From Seminavis robusta (Eukaryota; Bacillariophyta; Bacillariophyceae; Naviculales; Naviculaceae), in NCBI GenBank assembly GCA_903772945.1, contig CAICTM010000003.1, positions 124,001 through 188,000 of the forward strand: a stretch of DNA of 64,000 nucleotides, read 5' to 3'. The position numbers were made by a program, and so were the translations under genes. The notes under the pieces were generated by a model that had not been told where the DNA came from, did not search any database, and was given only the letters and a program-made list of their open reading frames with translations. Shown here piece after piece: positions 21,188 through 33,712 of this stretch. How positions within the stretch are numbered: position 1 is the stretch's first letter; every line of letters begins with the position of its first letter.

Positions 21188-22881
21188 TAAGTCGTGCTCA
21201 GAGTGGCCTTAAACTAGAATTCTATTACAATGAAAGACATTGATATGTAATTAGTCGATTTGCACATTATGAAGTGGGCACATGCTACGTTGTTGCCGAT
21301 TGGATTCTGAAAGCACCGGGTGATGCAGCGACGGAGTGTATGGAGGTTCCTAATTGCACCTGGATGCTGCTCGATCAAATTTTGCCTATTACCTGCAGCA
21401 TACGGTATGCAAGAGATACACTACAGTAAACTAAGATATTAATGCACTCAGAGCTTGATACGGCACAAACGAACGTAACAAATACATGCCGTGTTGTAAC
21501 CGTAACGACCCGAACAATTTATCCACTCCAGTCTCCTCTTGCCGAGTGCTGCCGCCAGCAAACTCCAAACTCCCAATTCCCAAATGGCGTCATCCTGAGC
21601 AGGCTGCTTGTTCAACATACACGTACTACTAGCTAGTACTGGTAGGGCCCAAAGGCAAAGAGGATCACGAAAATGCATGCCCCGAACCAGACAAGCATTT
21701 CTTCTTTTCGCCTAGCCAGTAGTACTAAAGCGTGGAAGCTATTCTGGGCTTGCGCTTCAACGAGTGAGGTCCTTATTCGAAGGGACGGATGCATGAAGAG
21801 ATATCCTTATGTTCCGATCCCAACGTCGCATACACCATCCAAGAAGAAGCTTGCAACGCTCCCAGCCTTGGTTGACGTTGACTACTACGTCACAAATAGT
21901 AACGCGCAAAGAACTTCCCATAGATTTGATTCTAATAGAATATCCTGGTAGTAGACTAGCTAGCTCGACTCTGCTGCTTATTAGATGAGTTCAGTTGCTT
22001 GGGCCATCCTCCCAGGAATATCTTTGTCCATTCCCAGGCACCGGTAGAGCACATTAGAGGACCTCGCAGGTCCTCCAGCGTCCACGGTCCGAGTACGGTC
22101 TACTAGTACAGGTGCGTACCGTTACAGCTCTACTAGCTAGCTAGTAGGGTACATAAAGACTACTGTACTGTGTACGACTGTACATGTCGCTACTTTGGCT
22201 CTGCTTCTGACTCGTCGGTTTCTGCTCCGCCTCAATTTAAACGTGCCACGCTCCAGTTGGCTCATCCCAAGTCTTTCGAGATCCCGCAGTTCGGAAATTA
22301 CAGGTCCATCAGGGTCCTACTCACAGTGTTTGATGATGAGAAGATCCACAGGTGCCTGGCAGTAGAATATATTGTCAAGCGCAACACCTCTATTTGGAAA
22401 GGCTAGCCAGCTTGCTTGCTACATAATGATCACCGACTGAAACATTTAGGCCCGCATCACTTTGGCCAAGGAGAACCTATCAAACCACAGCTGCTCCGTC
22501 CCCGACTGGGAAATTCTGGTACTGGTACGCAGCCAAATGCAATCTCGATGTGCAAAGCACGTTGAATGCTTGGGAGTGGCCAACTGGGCTGATATCTTTG
22601 GTGTCAGCCGTGGGTTGTGGCACGGGTGCCTTTGTCTCCCTTGGTTGGTTGAGCTGTTTGTTGTAAAGAAGAATTTCTCAGCAGTACTACATCTACTGGG
22701 CCTATTCAAGATTCTGCAACTGAGGGCCGAGACTCCCGTGACTCCACGATGCAAGGCGCAACTTCTCGAAGCAATGAAACAAAGCAGAACCAAACAGCCA
22801 AGCAACACAAATCACCAAAATTCAAATTCCTTTCAGCAAGAGCACCCCACCCGATCTCAGAATACCCCTTGGTTCTTCACG
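21188..22881. other. intergenic, no supported gene
   Basis: About 1.7 kb. A plus-strand frame open from 22462 runs in phase into the next gene, so that gene's true start could lie further upstream (an in-frame ATG lies at about 22774). Otherwise only CTAGCTAGCTAG and GTACATGT-type strings are seen. Confidence 0.4.
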
Positions 22882-23984
22882 ATGACCTTATCTACTGCCA
22901 CCATGATGGACGAAATCCTTGGCCGATCCGTGGCCGAGACTCCTGCGGACACCGATGTGTAAGTACTCCGAACTGACAGTGCACGAATCTCTCGGTTGTA
23001 TCTGACCAATGCTCAGTCTCTTTGGGCGAGGAGGTAAAACGAACAAGCACCCCGGTAACCAGCAGTATCTGGAGCTTGTTGCGGAGCATGAAGTGCAGTA
23101 TATGAGCTGCACAAAGAGAAAGTTCCAGAAGCTAATGTCACTATGTATCATACATTATCTTCGAATGCAGGTAAGCAGCCGCGACGTTTCCTTGCTTGCA
23201 TGGGTCCCAACGATTCGATTCCTTCCAAGCATTCATCACCTCACGGTTTTCATGCTTTGCTGACAAATCAAATCGGCAGGGAGCCCGCTTTATGGAGAAG
23301 GACACCAAGTCTGGTAAATGGAAAACTGTGCTTCTCTCACGGTGCCGCGAGAAGGTTTCTCAGAGACTCCGGGAACGCATCCCTTTTATCAAATTGGAGC
23401 AGCAGAAGAAAGCAGCCGAGACGAGCAAGGCATGGCGAATGAGTGTTGATGCTGTAGAGCCACTGTCGACCATGACATATCCAAATGATGTGCACATACC
23501 CCCTGTCAACTTTGTCGAGGTGACTGACGCCTCCAGTGAGGACGAATGCGAAAGCCTTCTTGACTCGGCTGATCTCGATGACATGTCTCTGTTTTCGCTT
23601 CCTCCTTCTGACGGTACCGAACGAAGTGAGGATGCTGACACGATCTCGTTGATGTCGAAAATCTTCCTCGATGATTCCTTTAGCACATCATGTCTATTCG
23701 AGACTGCCGAGGAGGACCAGGCAGTTTCGGAACAGGAACTTGATACGGAGGATGAGAGGCCACGTAAACGTCAAAAGAGACACGATGAGGACTACGACGA
23801 CTGCAGCTATGGCACTGTCGTTGAATGTGTTCATGACAAAGACAGTCTCTTGACGGGCGAGTTTTCAGACGTCTATTCCGACGATGGCATCAGCAACGGT
23901 ACCGGTACTCCCTCGTCATGCGGTGATCAGGGCGATTTTGCCTTGGAGGACCACGCTGCGCTGGTCGAGTATTTCCTTCTTTGA
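22882..23984 (+). CDS. DUF6824-domain protein, 3 exons, 311 aa
   Basis: Exons: 22882-22958, 23017-23170, 23280-23984 (GT-AG, phases 2 and 0). Splicing restores the domain at about residues 24-115: DVLFGRGGKTNKHPGNQQY, then LVAEHEVQYMSCTKRKFQKL, a helix, GARFMEKDTKSGKWKTV and REKVSQRLRERIP. This is nearly the same consensus and spacing as the gene at 13.5 kb, so the two are paralogues. The C-terminal 190 residues are acidic and Ser-rich with a basic patch (RPRKRQKRHDEDYDD) that could be a nuclear signal. An in-frame ATG exists upstream, so the N-terminus may be longer. The role is inferred as transcription regulation. Confidence 0.75.
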
Positions 23985-24567
23985 CCGACACGGATGAAGG
24001 GTTTCTGTACTTTTTTCTTTTATTGCCTCTTCTTCACTATTTTGACATTCTTGCACCTACCGGTACATGTAGTAGCTTGAACCTTCCCAATTCATTTCTT
24101 ACCCTACATGATAATCAAATCTAATCTTCACTTTAAACAAACTTCACATTTACCAAAGATACTATTGATAGCACTAGCTAGCAGCCAGTTCGCACCGGTG
24201 AACACTCTACTACCAGAGCAATTCTCGGTTTGAGCAGTGGGATGGGAAAGAAGAAGTAAAAAGCTCGATTTTGTGAGGGCAAAGTCAAACCTCGCGACTG
24301 CGTTTGGATCCCATGAGATGAGATCCGAAAGTTTCTCGTGCAGTACCGGTACCGGTGCACGTGCCAAGCTAGCAAGAGGGCTTCGTCGATGTGGATGACG
24401 TCAGTCATGAACAACACGAGTCCCGCACAACAACACTCCGCACATACCGTAACGATGATGCCATGATGCGACGTTGCCAGCCGCAACAAGACCAAGTCAC
24501 ATCCATCACAATCACAACAATCAACCAACCGACCAACAACCCAAAGTGCCAATAGCAAAGCTTGACA
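23985..24567. other. intergenic, no supported gene
   Basis: This is a spacer between two plus-strand genes. GTACCGGTACCGGTGCACG near 24342 is a nested palindrome. Nothing else is visible. Confidence 0.4.
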
Positions 24568-24786
24568 ATGGATCGAGTGACGGCTTTCTTGAGTCGAAGA
24601 GAGGTATTTGCAAGTCTGATAATGGTACCAGCACTTTACTTCTATTGGACTGCGTTGGTGGAATCCTTAGAGGGCTCTGTGTTCAAGGCTGGCCTGATCG
24701 GGCTTTTCTTCTGGGTTGGATTGGCAGTGGATATCAATCACATGACGGGACAACCTGAGGGAGATCATCATCACCACCATGACTAG
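24568..24786 (+). CDS. small membrane protein, 72 aa, His-rich C-terminus
   Basis: ATG 24568 opens MDRVTAFLSRREVF. Two hydrophobic segments follow (ASLIMVPALYFYWTALV, about residues 15-31, and AGLIGLFFWVGLAVDI, about 41-57), then a polar tail ending EGDHHHHHD. The open frame two codons earlier starts at a TTG and is not used. Two short helices and a metal-binding-like His run suggest an organelle or ER membrane microprotein. I recognise no family. The length and strong TM pattern make it better than chance. Confidence 0.45.
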   Translation: MDRVTAFLSRREVFASLIMVPALYFYWTALVESLEGSVFKAGLIGLFFWVGLAVDINHMTGQPEGDHHHHHD

Positions 24787-27700
24787 ACTAGACGTCTAGA
24801 CTAGCTAGTTAGATCTAGCTAGCTAGCTACACAAAAATGACCTTTGTCCGGCTGCCTTGTTTCACAAAGAGGAGTCAAGATCGATCTTCCTAATACAGTC
24901 TCCAAGCAAGATTGCTGTTGCTAGACCGTTAGCTACTCGGCTTCCAAGAAACTTCACACTTACTCTGGCTTATTCATGCATTTCCCCCGAAAGGCTCTAC
25001 ATCATGTAAATGGGCTCGGCGAGGTGCAATCACCAGAACTCATACATCACACGAACCGACTTGACTCCACTCGACTGGTCACTCTGGCTTCTGCAGACAA
25101 ATACTGCATGCCAGGACATGTAGTACAAGTTTGGATAGAAAGCCGCAAGTGACAACAGGAGATAACGAGATACAACCACACCTATCTTTTCGGTGGCCAC
25201 GGTGTTCTAAAAAGAAAGTTCTAGTAGGAAAAGGGTACGGAACGGCGATGAGTGAGACCACCTTGATGGCCACGCGAAGATGATCAAGATACAGCCAGCA
25301 AAAATAGATTAAACGGGTCAACCCATGGCGCCCTACCGTACCATAACGAAGATTGAAGTGTGATTTCTTTGTAGCTTGGCTGCCGTAAACCTGGAATGAG
25401 GAATTGGCCGAGGGCCCATATCGTATCGTCACGGTACGGTACGGTACATTGATCCTTGCTTGAATTTTGCACTCCCACTGCCAATTTCGTCCATACTTCT
25501 TCGTGGCTACATTGCTATTGATGCAGCTGAATGCAGGCGCAGAGAAACATGAAAGACTTGCTTCTTCTGGCTGGTAAAGTTCCCTTACTGTCCTTTGCTT
25601 AGTACGACTGTAGTACATGTACTAGTAGAGCATATCAGAGCCATCGAATCCCACAGCTTCAAGGTCACCTTTCTTCGTAACTTGGGCTCCGAGCTGTCAT
25701 CCCCAGACCTCTGATCCGACAATTCAGGGAGCTGCTAGTACTCTAGTACTCTAGTAGAGTAAGCAACGAAAGCAACTTCGCTATTAGCTGCAACGTCAGC
25801 AAGCAGCATGGTGGGACTTGCTTGGGAGGACGATGAGGAAGTCCGCAGAGAGCTTCTCCCTTTGGTGGTCTGACCAAAACTTAGATCTACTTTGGAGGCT
25901 CCAGTTTCCTGTCTAGTTTCCTGTCTAGTTTTTGCCTTGGCAACTGGTCACTGGCACACTGGCACCTTGTCGTCAAGCAAGGTTTCATCACTGGCCAGGC
26001 AGCCAGAGCACAGTGCGTTATGCATTGAATATAATACTTCGCATTGACATCGACGATTGGCTCCGAGTTGGACAGTTGGACTAAACTTGGAGACGAGGCG
26101 CTACGTGGTGCATGGAGGAACCGATTAACCTAACCACCATGCTTTCCCCCTACAGGTACCGAAAACGCTAAGCCTCTTGCTACACGTATCCTGCTACTGG
26201 CGGCTACGAATAGCTATGCATAGTAGTTTTGATACCTACTCAGAGTAGATCTCTACTACATGTACCGTATTCAAGAACTAGACTAGCTAGCTCAGCTTTC
26301 TACATCTTTTTTTTGGTTTTGTAATCCGCGGCCTCTCGTGCTTCTCGCTTGCCACGGTCGATGAAAACCAAAGGCTTCCCCTCGACTCTCGACTGAGCAT
26401 GGTACGACAGTGTCTAAACCAAGCGAACGCCACCATGGAATTCCGAGTGGTAGAGGAAGGCTGTGGATGTTCCAGTCAATTCTGCTAATTAAACCTTTTG
26501 TTGTAGCTAGCTAGGTTTGCACGAAGACGAAAAGTTGAAAAGACTTAGTTTCCACCACATCATGAATGTACTCCTAGCTATAAGTAAAGAGTAGACTGCA
26601 TGTAGAGTACTGGGTACTAATAGCCATTTTTCAGGCTTCCATATTTATTTAGCTTCAAAATGTCATTACGAATTATGCCTTTTCGAGTGATCAAGCTAGG
26701 TTGTCAAAATGACTTAAGCTCAGAGTGAATGATGTCAGTGGACTCGGAAGCGCGAATATGTGGCAAGAAAAACGCTACTAGACTAGTAACTGGTGGGAGA
26801 ATCTGTTATCCTGTAAAACCCATGTTTGGCCACTGATGAACGGAGTCTCTCTTTTCCATCTAGAAATACGGATGATCAGGCTTCCACTGGGTTCATCGAC
26901 AAAGGATTTAGAAAAGTCAATCTCTCATTCCCAGCTTGGAAATGATCTAAGGAGATTTTGGCAGAGAAACTTCAGTGTTGCCTCCTTTGGTGTCGTATGA
27001 TTCTTCCTACTTGGTAGCGCTACAATAAGGAATTAGGGCTCTTGGACGGCAAGTTTTAATCTTAAACTGTACTCCAAGCAGTATACTTCGGTTATACTAG
27101 GTAGTTTGGCAAGATCAAGTAAATGTTAAATCTTAAATCTATAGAAATAGAGGAGGTTTTGTGATAATATTGTATTAATGCAGTCTTTGGTAAGCTAGAT
27201 TTGCACGGATTCTAAATCTTCTTGATGTCACATTATAAATCTTATGTACCGCTCTCGTATTGTCTCTCTCAGGCATAGAAGATCTGTGTTGGTATTTGAG
27301 AATTAGGAAGTTTGAACTGGGTTGCCACCAGAATGTTTTCGAATGGCCTTTTCTTGGCTGTTGATTGCATTCCCACAGCAACGTTTTCTTTATTGAGGTG
27401 ATCAAGCTGAGGTGACTTCTTTTCCACAACAGTCCAGCTGTCCATTGAGCTCCATTGATCAACCAAGACACATTGTTGAATTAGTGCATGGACCCCAACT
27501 TCTTTTCCTTATAGTCCCTCTGTCACGAACAGAGAACAACAAGACATGTACATAGATGGCAGTTGCAGCTCCCCTCATTATCTTATGACTTGTAAAAGAT
27601 TTAATTCTAAACTGAGGGGAGACCCCCCAATCCTGCATGGAAGCGCTTTTGCATTAGGACCGTGGTACTAGCTGATAGGCTAGCAGTAGCTACCGGTATT

Positions 27701-28234
27701 CGTAACAGGCGGCTGCAGGCTGGGTAGTTACAGTATCGTGTAGATGACTTGGTCAGTAAATCCTGTTCTTCATCTTGGATCTTCCCTACACTGGTGTACA
27801 TTTGATACCGGTTTCTACGAAGTGGATAGCTAGCGCTAGCTAGCAATGGCGGTCGGCGGGACCTGGGATTGCTATTATTTGATTGCTTTAATCTCCCGTG
27901 CCCCTCCTTGTTAACCCACCAAGCAAACTTCCCCCGCCCACAGATTTGTGTCAGCACTGGTACCAGTACTGGTGGATGCGAATTCAATTGATACTATTTT
28001 AAATTGCTACTACCGAGTAGCTACTAGCTAGTAGTCCACACGAATCCAGCACTTCCAAGTTCTTCGCTCAGAAAAAAATTCTTGGGAGCTCAAACACTTT
28101 CCATTCCAATCAATCAACCGTGAAGGTCCAGACTTCCGTTAACTGAAAGCAATTCGCATCCTTCATAAAAACAAGCAACTGAAAAACAAAACACAAAAAA
28201 CTTTTGCTCAAGTATAAAAATCAGAAAGACAAAG
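24787..28234. other. long gene-free region, 3.4 kb
   Basis: No supported gene on either strand. It starts with CTAGACGTCTAG and CTAGCTAGCTAG palindromes (about 24785-24830). It contains CGGTACGGTACGGTAC (about 25434), TACTCTAGTACTCTAGTAG (about 25738) and an AT-rich part from 26500 to 27600. A minus-strand open stretch at 27175-27471 has no recognisable domain. Just before the next gene, AGTATAAAAAT (about 28210) is a possible TATA element. Confidence 0.45.
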
Positions 28235-29276
28235 ATGAACGCCACTGTCGACCCCACTGCCAACATGTCCGCCAAGGACAGTCAAGCCTACCGCCTTTCC
28301 ACCAAGCTGATGAAGCTGTTGGACGAAGAAGCCGCACCTGATGCCCTCTGGTGGTTGGACAGTCAGATCTTCGCCGTGGAACCCAAGTACTTTCAAACGC
28401 AGGTCTTGGACCCTCACTTTCGTGGAACCAAGTACGCCAGTTTCCTCAGGACCATGCACAAAATGTAAGTCTTTATCGTTGCTGAACTTGAGCTTGACTT
28501 GAGCTTGACCTTAAGCTTAACTTAAGCTTGGTTAAGTCAGGTGATCTCACTGATCTGATTGTTTGTTCTGTTGTTCTGTTTACTTCTATTGACCATACAG
28601 GGGCTTTGCCAGACTGTCTCGTCGATTCGACCTTCCCAAGGGCGTGGTGGCTTATGCCTGTGAGTTGTTTCAAAAGGGAAAGCCTGAAATGCTCCTCAAG
28701 ATCAAGATGAACAACTCTGGCAAGCAATCCAGCGCTTCCAAGGCTGCCATTGCTGCGCTTGTCATGGGAAGCAGCAGTGCCAAGGACAGCTTCAAGACTG
28801 CGGCTGGCTCTACTTCTGTTGGCTCTACTTCAGCCACTGCTTCTCCTCAAGGATCCCCCTCCTTGAAGCCCGTGGCCAAGAAAGTGGCTTCTCCTTCCTC
28901 TGCCTCTTCTTCCAAGTCCAGCACCAAGAAGACTGTCCCAGTCAATGATAACCTCAACAAGGCTGCTGCGGCGTTTCCTGCTCTCCCAGGGTCTGCTGCC
29001 CCTGCTCCAGGTGTAACCCCTTCGGCTGGCTATCTCTTGGCCAAGCAAGCGGCAGAACAAGACCGCATTCGCATGCTTCGAGAGAGCATTGGGCTTCAGG
29101 AACAGGCCAGACGTTCCATGATGCTCCGCAACGCATCGCTCTTCCATCAGCCACTCTTGGCGAATCCCATGCTGGCTCCACTTTCCACTCCTATGGCGGC
29201 CCCTGGAACCACATCCAACCAACTCTTGGAACTCGCTCTCTTGCGAGAAGCCATGAACAGTCAGTGGCGTCGCTAA
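28235..29276 (+). CDS. HSF-type DNA-binding protein, 2 exons, 301 aa
   Basis: Exons: 28235-28464 and 28601-29276. The 136-nt intron (GTAAGT...TACAG, phase 2) falls inside the DNA-binding domain. The domain (about residues 20-113) reads LSTKLMKLLDEE, DALWWLDSQIFAVEPKYF, then KYASFLRTMHKMGFARLSRRF. These correspond to the W-x(6)-F and SFVRQLN-YGF positions of the heat-shock-factor fold. It departs from the HSF consensus at the recognition helix (FLRTMHKMGF in place of FVRQLNMYGF), as do many diatom members. The remainder is Ala/Ser-rich with a short helix (KQAAEQDRIRMLRESI). There is no clear hydrophobic heptad trimerisation domain. The intron holds repeated CTTGAGCTTGA/CTTAAGCTTAA strings. Confidence 0.75.
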
Positions 29277-32200
29277 ACAGACTGGCAAACAACCAAACAA
29301 GGGGGGACCACTGAAGCAACACCAAGCAAGGGCTATCACACAATGTCATTTCTATGAAGCAGTACCATCGTCATCTCTATTATTATCTTTACATCTAAAC
29401 TATCTAAACTATCTATCTAATCATCCTTTCTTATCAAACCTAACTACTAGTAACTGACCATGGCCCTCGCATCATTCAACTCGCCCGTCAGTTGATAGAA
29501 GCAAGCAAACTTGCAACCACTGACTCGCTCTTTCAATCAAAACCCTTCCGCTTGAAAACTGGCCTCCTTAGCTGAAGTCTACATACCGGTACATACATTG
29601 AAGCCAACAACAACTAGTGATCTAGCTAGCTAGCTACTCTGCCAGTCAATCAATGCCTAACCTCGCCATAACATAGACCTACACCATCCTTCTATCTAAA
29701 GCTTGGTGATGATCTATCTATCATCTATCATGGTCACCACAGCTTGACCAGACCCAGCCCCTCCAATATTCTCTCGGGCTCCTTCGTGGCAGTTTTACAG
29801 TTTTCCGTTCCTTCGATTCACTTGCTCGACTTTCTCCAAGCATCACACTTGCATCACCCAGAACAAAGCTCGGACATACCAGAGGATTAGACTGGCAACT
29901 ACATCGGAGTTAATGCCAATACCACCATGGAGCTACCATCCATAATCCGATGTTTGATTGCCACAAGGTCACCCAGTCAGTGGTTAATTCACATCCATCC
30001 GAATACCATCGAAGTCTTACACTTTCGACTACTGTTGGTACCCTCACGCAACCAAACGAACCGTTCCTTCATAGCCCGATATACCCACCCCGAGTCACCT
30101 CAGAGTATTGATATATTCACTTCAATCACCGACATCCAACGAATCCATCGTGTCAGCGGGCTTAAATCCTTGTTGAATCACGCGTCAATTTCCCGCTTTC
30201 TTCGATCGAAATGGTCCCTGGTCACGTCACCGAATTTAGGCTTTAGAAGCAGCTTCTTTTCAAGCGGAAGCTCTTGGAAACCGAGATTATTAAAACAACA
30301 AAGAATTACCAAACACGGATCGGTTCGACCATGATCTAAATCATTCCGATTCATCCAGGACCTGGCACGACAGCTGTCAGGACCCTTGCTATCGCTTACG
30401 GTTAAAAGTATGTCGTCGCAGTGGACTGGCTAAATACATGTAGTGGACTTGACTCAGACTCAGTCGACTCGACTCAACTCATCAACTCGGCACACGCAAG
30501 GCTTGGTTCGCTTCTGGCTTTCACCTTTGATCGGAGCAGAGAAGCAAACTGTGTTGAATGCCGTGTTGGAGCGAGATGAAGGAAGGAGCCAAAGCCTCAT
30601 TGGCTTTTGCAACAGGGCCTCCATAGCTGCCTCCATTGAGTACTCGTATGGAGTGAGTCCAGTGGTACAAGCCCCAGTTCTCGACGAGCCATCTAGCTAG
30701 CTACCGGTACCATAGTACATGTAGTACGTGCAAGAGAGCGAGCAACCAACACAGAAGTGTTGCTCGGGGCCCGGGGGTTGGGAATGCCGATCAATTCACC
30801 TTCTGAGTGGCCAAGGCTTTCAAAGCGACATCTCACTGGTTTGGTGAATAAAACACAAAACACATGTAGCTACCATAACAAAAATGCAAAAAAGAGAGCG
30901 TGGGAAAGGAACAGATAGCACCTACCAGTGGTACATGTACTTCGCAGCCAGCAGCTCGCTCCAGTGGAATAAGGCCCCGATGATTCACAGTTGCCAGACA
31001 ACCAACAAAAAGCAGCGATCTGAGGCTCGACACAGAGTTGTGAGCCAGTCTTTTAACTAGCTAGCTAATAGACGTGATCTCGTAGTACTACACCAGATTC
31101 CAAGCAATTGCCTGTGGCGCGCGTGTGGTGGAACTACCTCCAGAAGCTAGCTGCTAGGCTACTCAAGAGTACGCAAAGAATGCTTTAATGAGTAATAGAC
31201 CTAGTATAGCATAAAGCAACCGATCTATTAAATAGCGAGCTAGAGCACTACATGCCTATTAATAGTCGCTCTATTGCAAAGAGAGAGCGACCCACCAGTC
31301 CAATGCTCGCTCCGTGTATGATCACGAACTGTGACTGGGAAAAGGTGCGGTCGTGCAAAGCGACTGTCACACTCTCTTACTTTAGCAGCTCCTTAGTTCC
31401 TTGAGTCCATGTTTTATTGAACCAACCTTCGCATATTGCCCAAGAAGAACCCATCTTGCTTGCCCGCTCTGCTTGGAAAGTGCCTTATGGGCTGCTAGAC
31501 TACATGTACCCGTAGGAACAGTAGCTTCAAAGCTCTCTCAGTGAGTTTGCTGTTGTGGTGCTGTTGTTCCGATCGATCCCGCAGCGTACCGTACGGTAGG
31601 GAGGTCGCTCTCAGTCAGCGGACCGCCGGCTGCGAAGTTGGAAGCATGAGGTGGCTTTTGATCGCCTTGACGAGGAAGAGTTGAAGAGTCGACGCACGAA
31701 GATGGAAATCACGTCCACCCAACATCGTTGCACGTGTGCTGAAGCAGCACCGGAATGACCTGATCAGATCGTTGAATGGGTGTGTGTCGTTTGGGGTCTT
31801 CTCAGGTTGGGGAGCTGTGAGCTGCCTCTTCGTTGAGATCCAAGAGAAGCAACCAATGAATGAAGGCAAGACCAAGCACTGTCGCAGATAGTCGGAGCGA
31901 AAAATCCAAATCTCCTGGCTGAAGATCCCCGGCGACTTAGACTTGGATTGCTTCCAGCGATCGGGAGGTTGATTTTGAGGTTCTACCGTACCGGTAGTCT
32001 TCTTTCTACATCGACACGAAGCTCGTTCAAACCTTCACAAATCCACCGCTAACAACATAAACACATGTAGCAAGCAAGGGACGAATGAAATGAAAGCTCG
32101 AAATGTCGAAGCTCGCTCGAGTTAGAGGTTGTCTCCCAAGAGGCACAAATGCTGGTGCTTAAGGTAGGCATTGGGTCCCAATGGCTGACTACCATGCCAC

Positions 32201-33268
32201 CGTCAATCCACGGTTCTGTTCTGATCCTGAAGGGGCTTCTTGCGAAGTCAGGCATTGAGAACCCGCCCCATACCTCTTCCAGTTGCTGGCAAGAGGCGAA
32301 GTCGGCCACAATGGCTGGCAGCAAAAACAAAAGGTACCGGTACCAGGTACTAGTACCCTGGAGCCTGAGGTATCTCGAATCGAATCTCGAAGCAGGTATC
32401 GAAATTGAACAGCTGTGGCATGGTGTGCTGTTGGTATTGCCCAAGATCGAAACAGACTTGTAGACTTGCTTGTTGGTCTCTTTTGTTCAAGAAGAATTGA
32501 ACAACGGAAAAGAAATCTGCCAATGCCACTGGAAACGGCGTTGGGAACGGCGTTGGGAACGGCGTTTTCCTCCTGGCAAGTAGACTAATGCTGTTCTTTG
32601 GCTTCCTGCACCATGGACCTTATCAGAACTGTCTTGCAACCCCCACTTTTCCATCCTGTGCACGTATCCTCCATCCTTCCATTCATCTGCCTCCTCTCTC
32701 CTCCAGCCACACCACCCAGTTAATCTCGCTGAAAGCATTTGGCCAAACCAACCTTGCATTAGAAACATATATTATGTTCAGCATTTCATCACTATACTTT
32801 CACGGATTGTAAACTCACTAAATGCAACCGGTGCCGGCGAAGGCGCCATTGGTCGTACTACTGTCAGACCAGCCAATCCCCCACTTGGCCGGGGTGCGGT
32901 TACATTAAAATTTGCTTCGGCCGCTACGCAGTGTTGTTTCATTCGTCCATTCGGGTCGTATCCGTTCTTTGTAAAGGGTTTTGTGTCTAGCTATCATAGT
33001 ACGGTAGCCCTGCCATCAATGGCAGAGAACTGAAATGCAACAACACAACAGTGTGGTGAGAGCAAAAGAAACCAAGAAATAATGAAACCAATAGCTAGCT
33101 AGACTAGCTATTACCCAGATGCTTTTTTTGTTTTGTGTGGCTATTGTTTCCTCTAATAACTCTTTTATAAATGATGTGTAACCTACTAGAAATACAAGGG
33201 CGTTGCTCCTCACACACTCTCTCTGACATAGATGTCCTCCCAAGGTACCAGGTACCTACTATCTTTTG
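29277..33268. other. long gene-free region, 4 kb
   Basis: No gene is supported. A plus-strand frame at 29927-30334 (135 codons) has no recognisable domain and Ser/Arg/Ile-heavy composition. Repeats seen: ATCTATCTAATC near 29400, GTTGGGAACGGC in two to three tandem copies near 32532-32565, CTAGCTAG strings, and GGTACCGGTACCAGGTAC near 32333. Confidence 0.4.
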
Positions 33269-33712
33269 TTATGCTTGGGGGTTGCTGTGGAATTTGGGTC
33301 TTCCCATACCGGTATCTAGCAGAGAGCTAGGAGTGTTGGTAACTGACTGGATTCTCCTGGATGCTACTAGTAATCCTAGTCTGGCACCGAGTGCAATTTC
33401 TTGTGGCGGTACAACAGCCGGAGTGGAGAAAGCTCTGCGAGGACGAGATCCCGTGCTTGTCACAGATCCTCTACTGGAATGGTTGGAGATGTTCAAGTTC
33501 AGTGAGTCCATCCTCTTGAGGCAGTTCCACTCCATGTCCAACTTGTGACAAGTCTCTTGCAGGGCCAATCCAAGTCCAACGGCCCTCAGTTCCATCAGTT
33601 CCACTTGTTGCCTGCGGAACTCACGTCGAAGTTTCTTGGCTTCAGGAGTTTCGTACATTAGAGATCCCATGCTGTCAATGCTAATGCTGCTGCTCATGCT
33701 GCCTTCCATCAT
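33269..33712 (-). CDS. hypothetical protein, 147 aa
   Basis: The preferred start is ATG 33712 (MMEGSMSSSISIDSMG). The open frame extends further upstream but there runs through a CTACTACTACTA-type repeat. Residues 20-65 look helical and amphipathic (EAKKLRREFRRQQVELMELR, then LALQETCHKLDMEWNCLK). The middle is Ser/Arg-rich with possible phosphosites (RGSVTSTGSRPRRAFSTP). The C-terminus is short and polar. The helix has a coiled-coil pattern, so the protein may bind a partner. I recognise no family. The same SMSSS and RRAFSTP style occurs in the 38.6-kb gene, but I would not call them paralogues. Confidence 0.5.
   Translation of the reverse strand: MMEGSMSSSISIDSMGSLMYETPEAKKLRREFRRQQVELMELRAVGLGLALQETCHKLDMEWNCLKRMDSLNLNISNHSSRGSVTSTGSRPRRAFSTPAVVPPQEIALGARLGLLVASRRIQSVTNTPSSLLDTGMGRPKFHSNPQA

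Noticed and set aside
27175-27471. Minus-strand open frames with VDQWSSMDSWTVVEK, considered as a retroelement or gene fragment
   Set aside because: No recognisable catalytic or structural motif; both frames are short.
29927-30334. 135-codon plus-strand ORF
   Set aside because: No recognisable domain; the gene-like length may be chance in a 4-kb gap.
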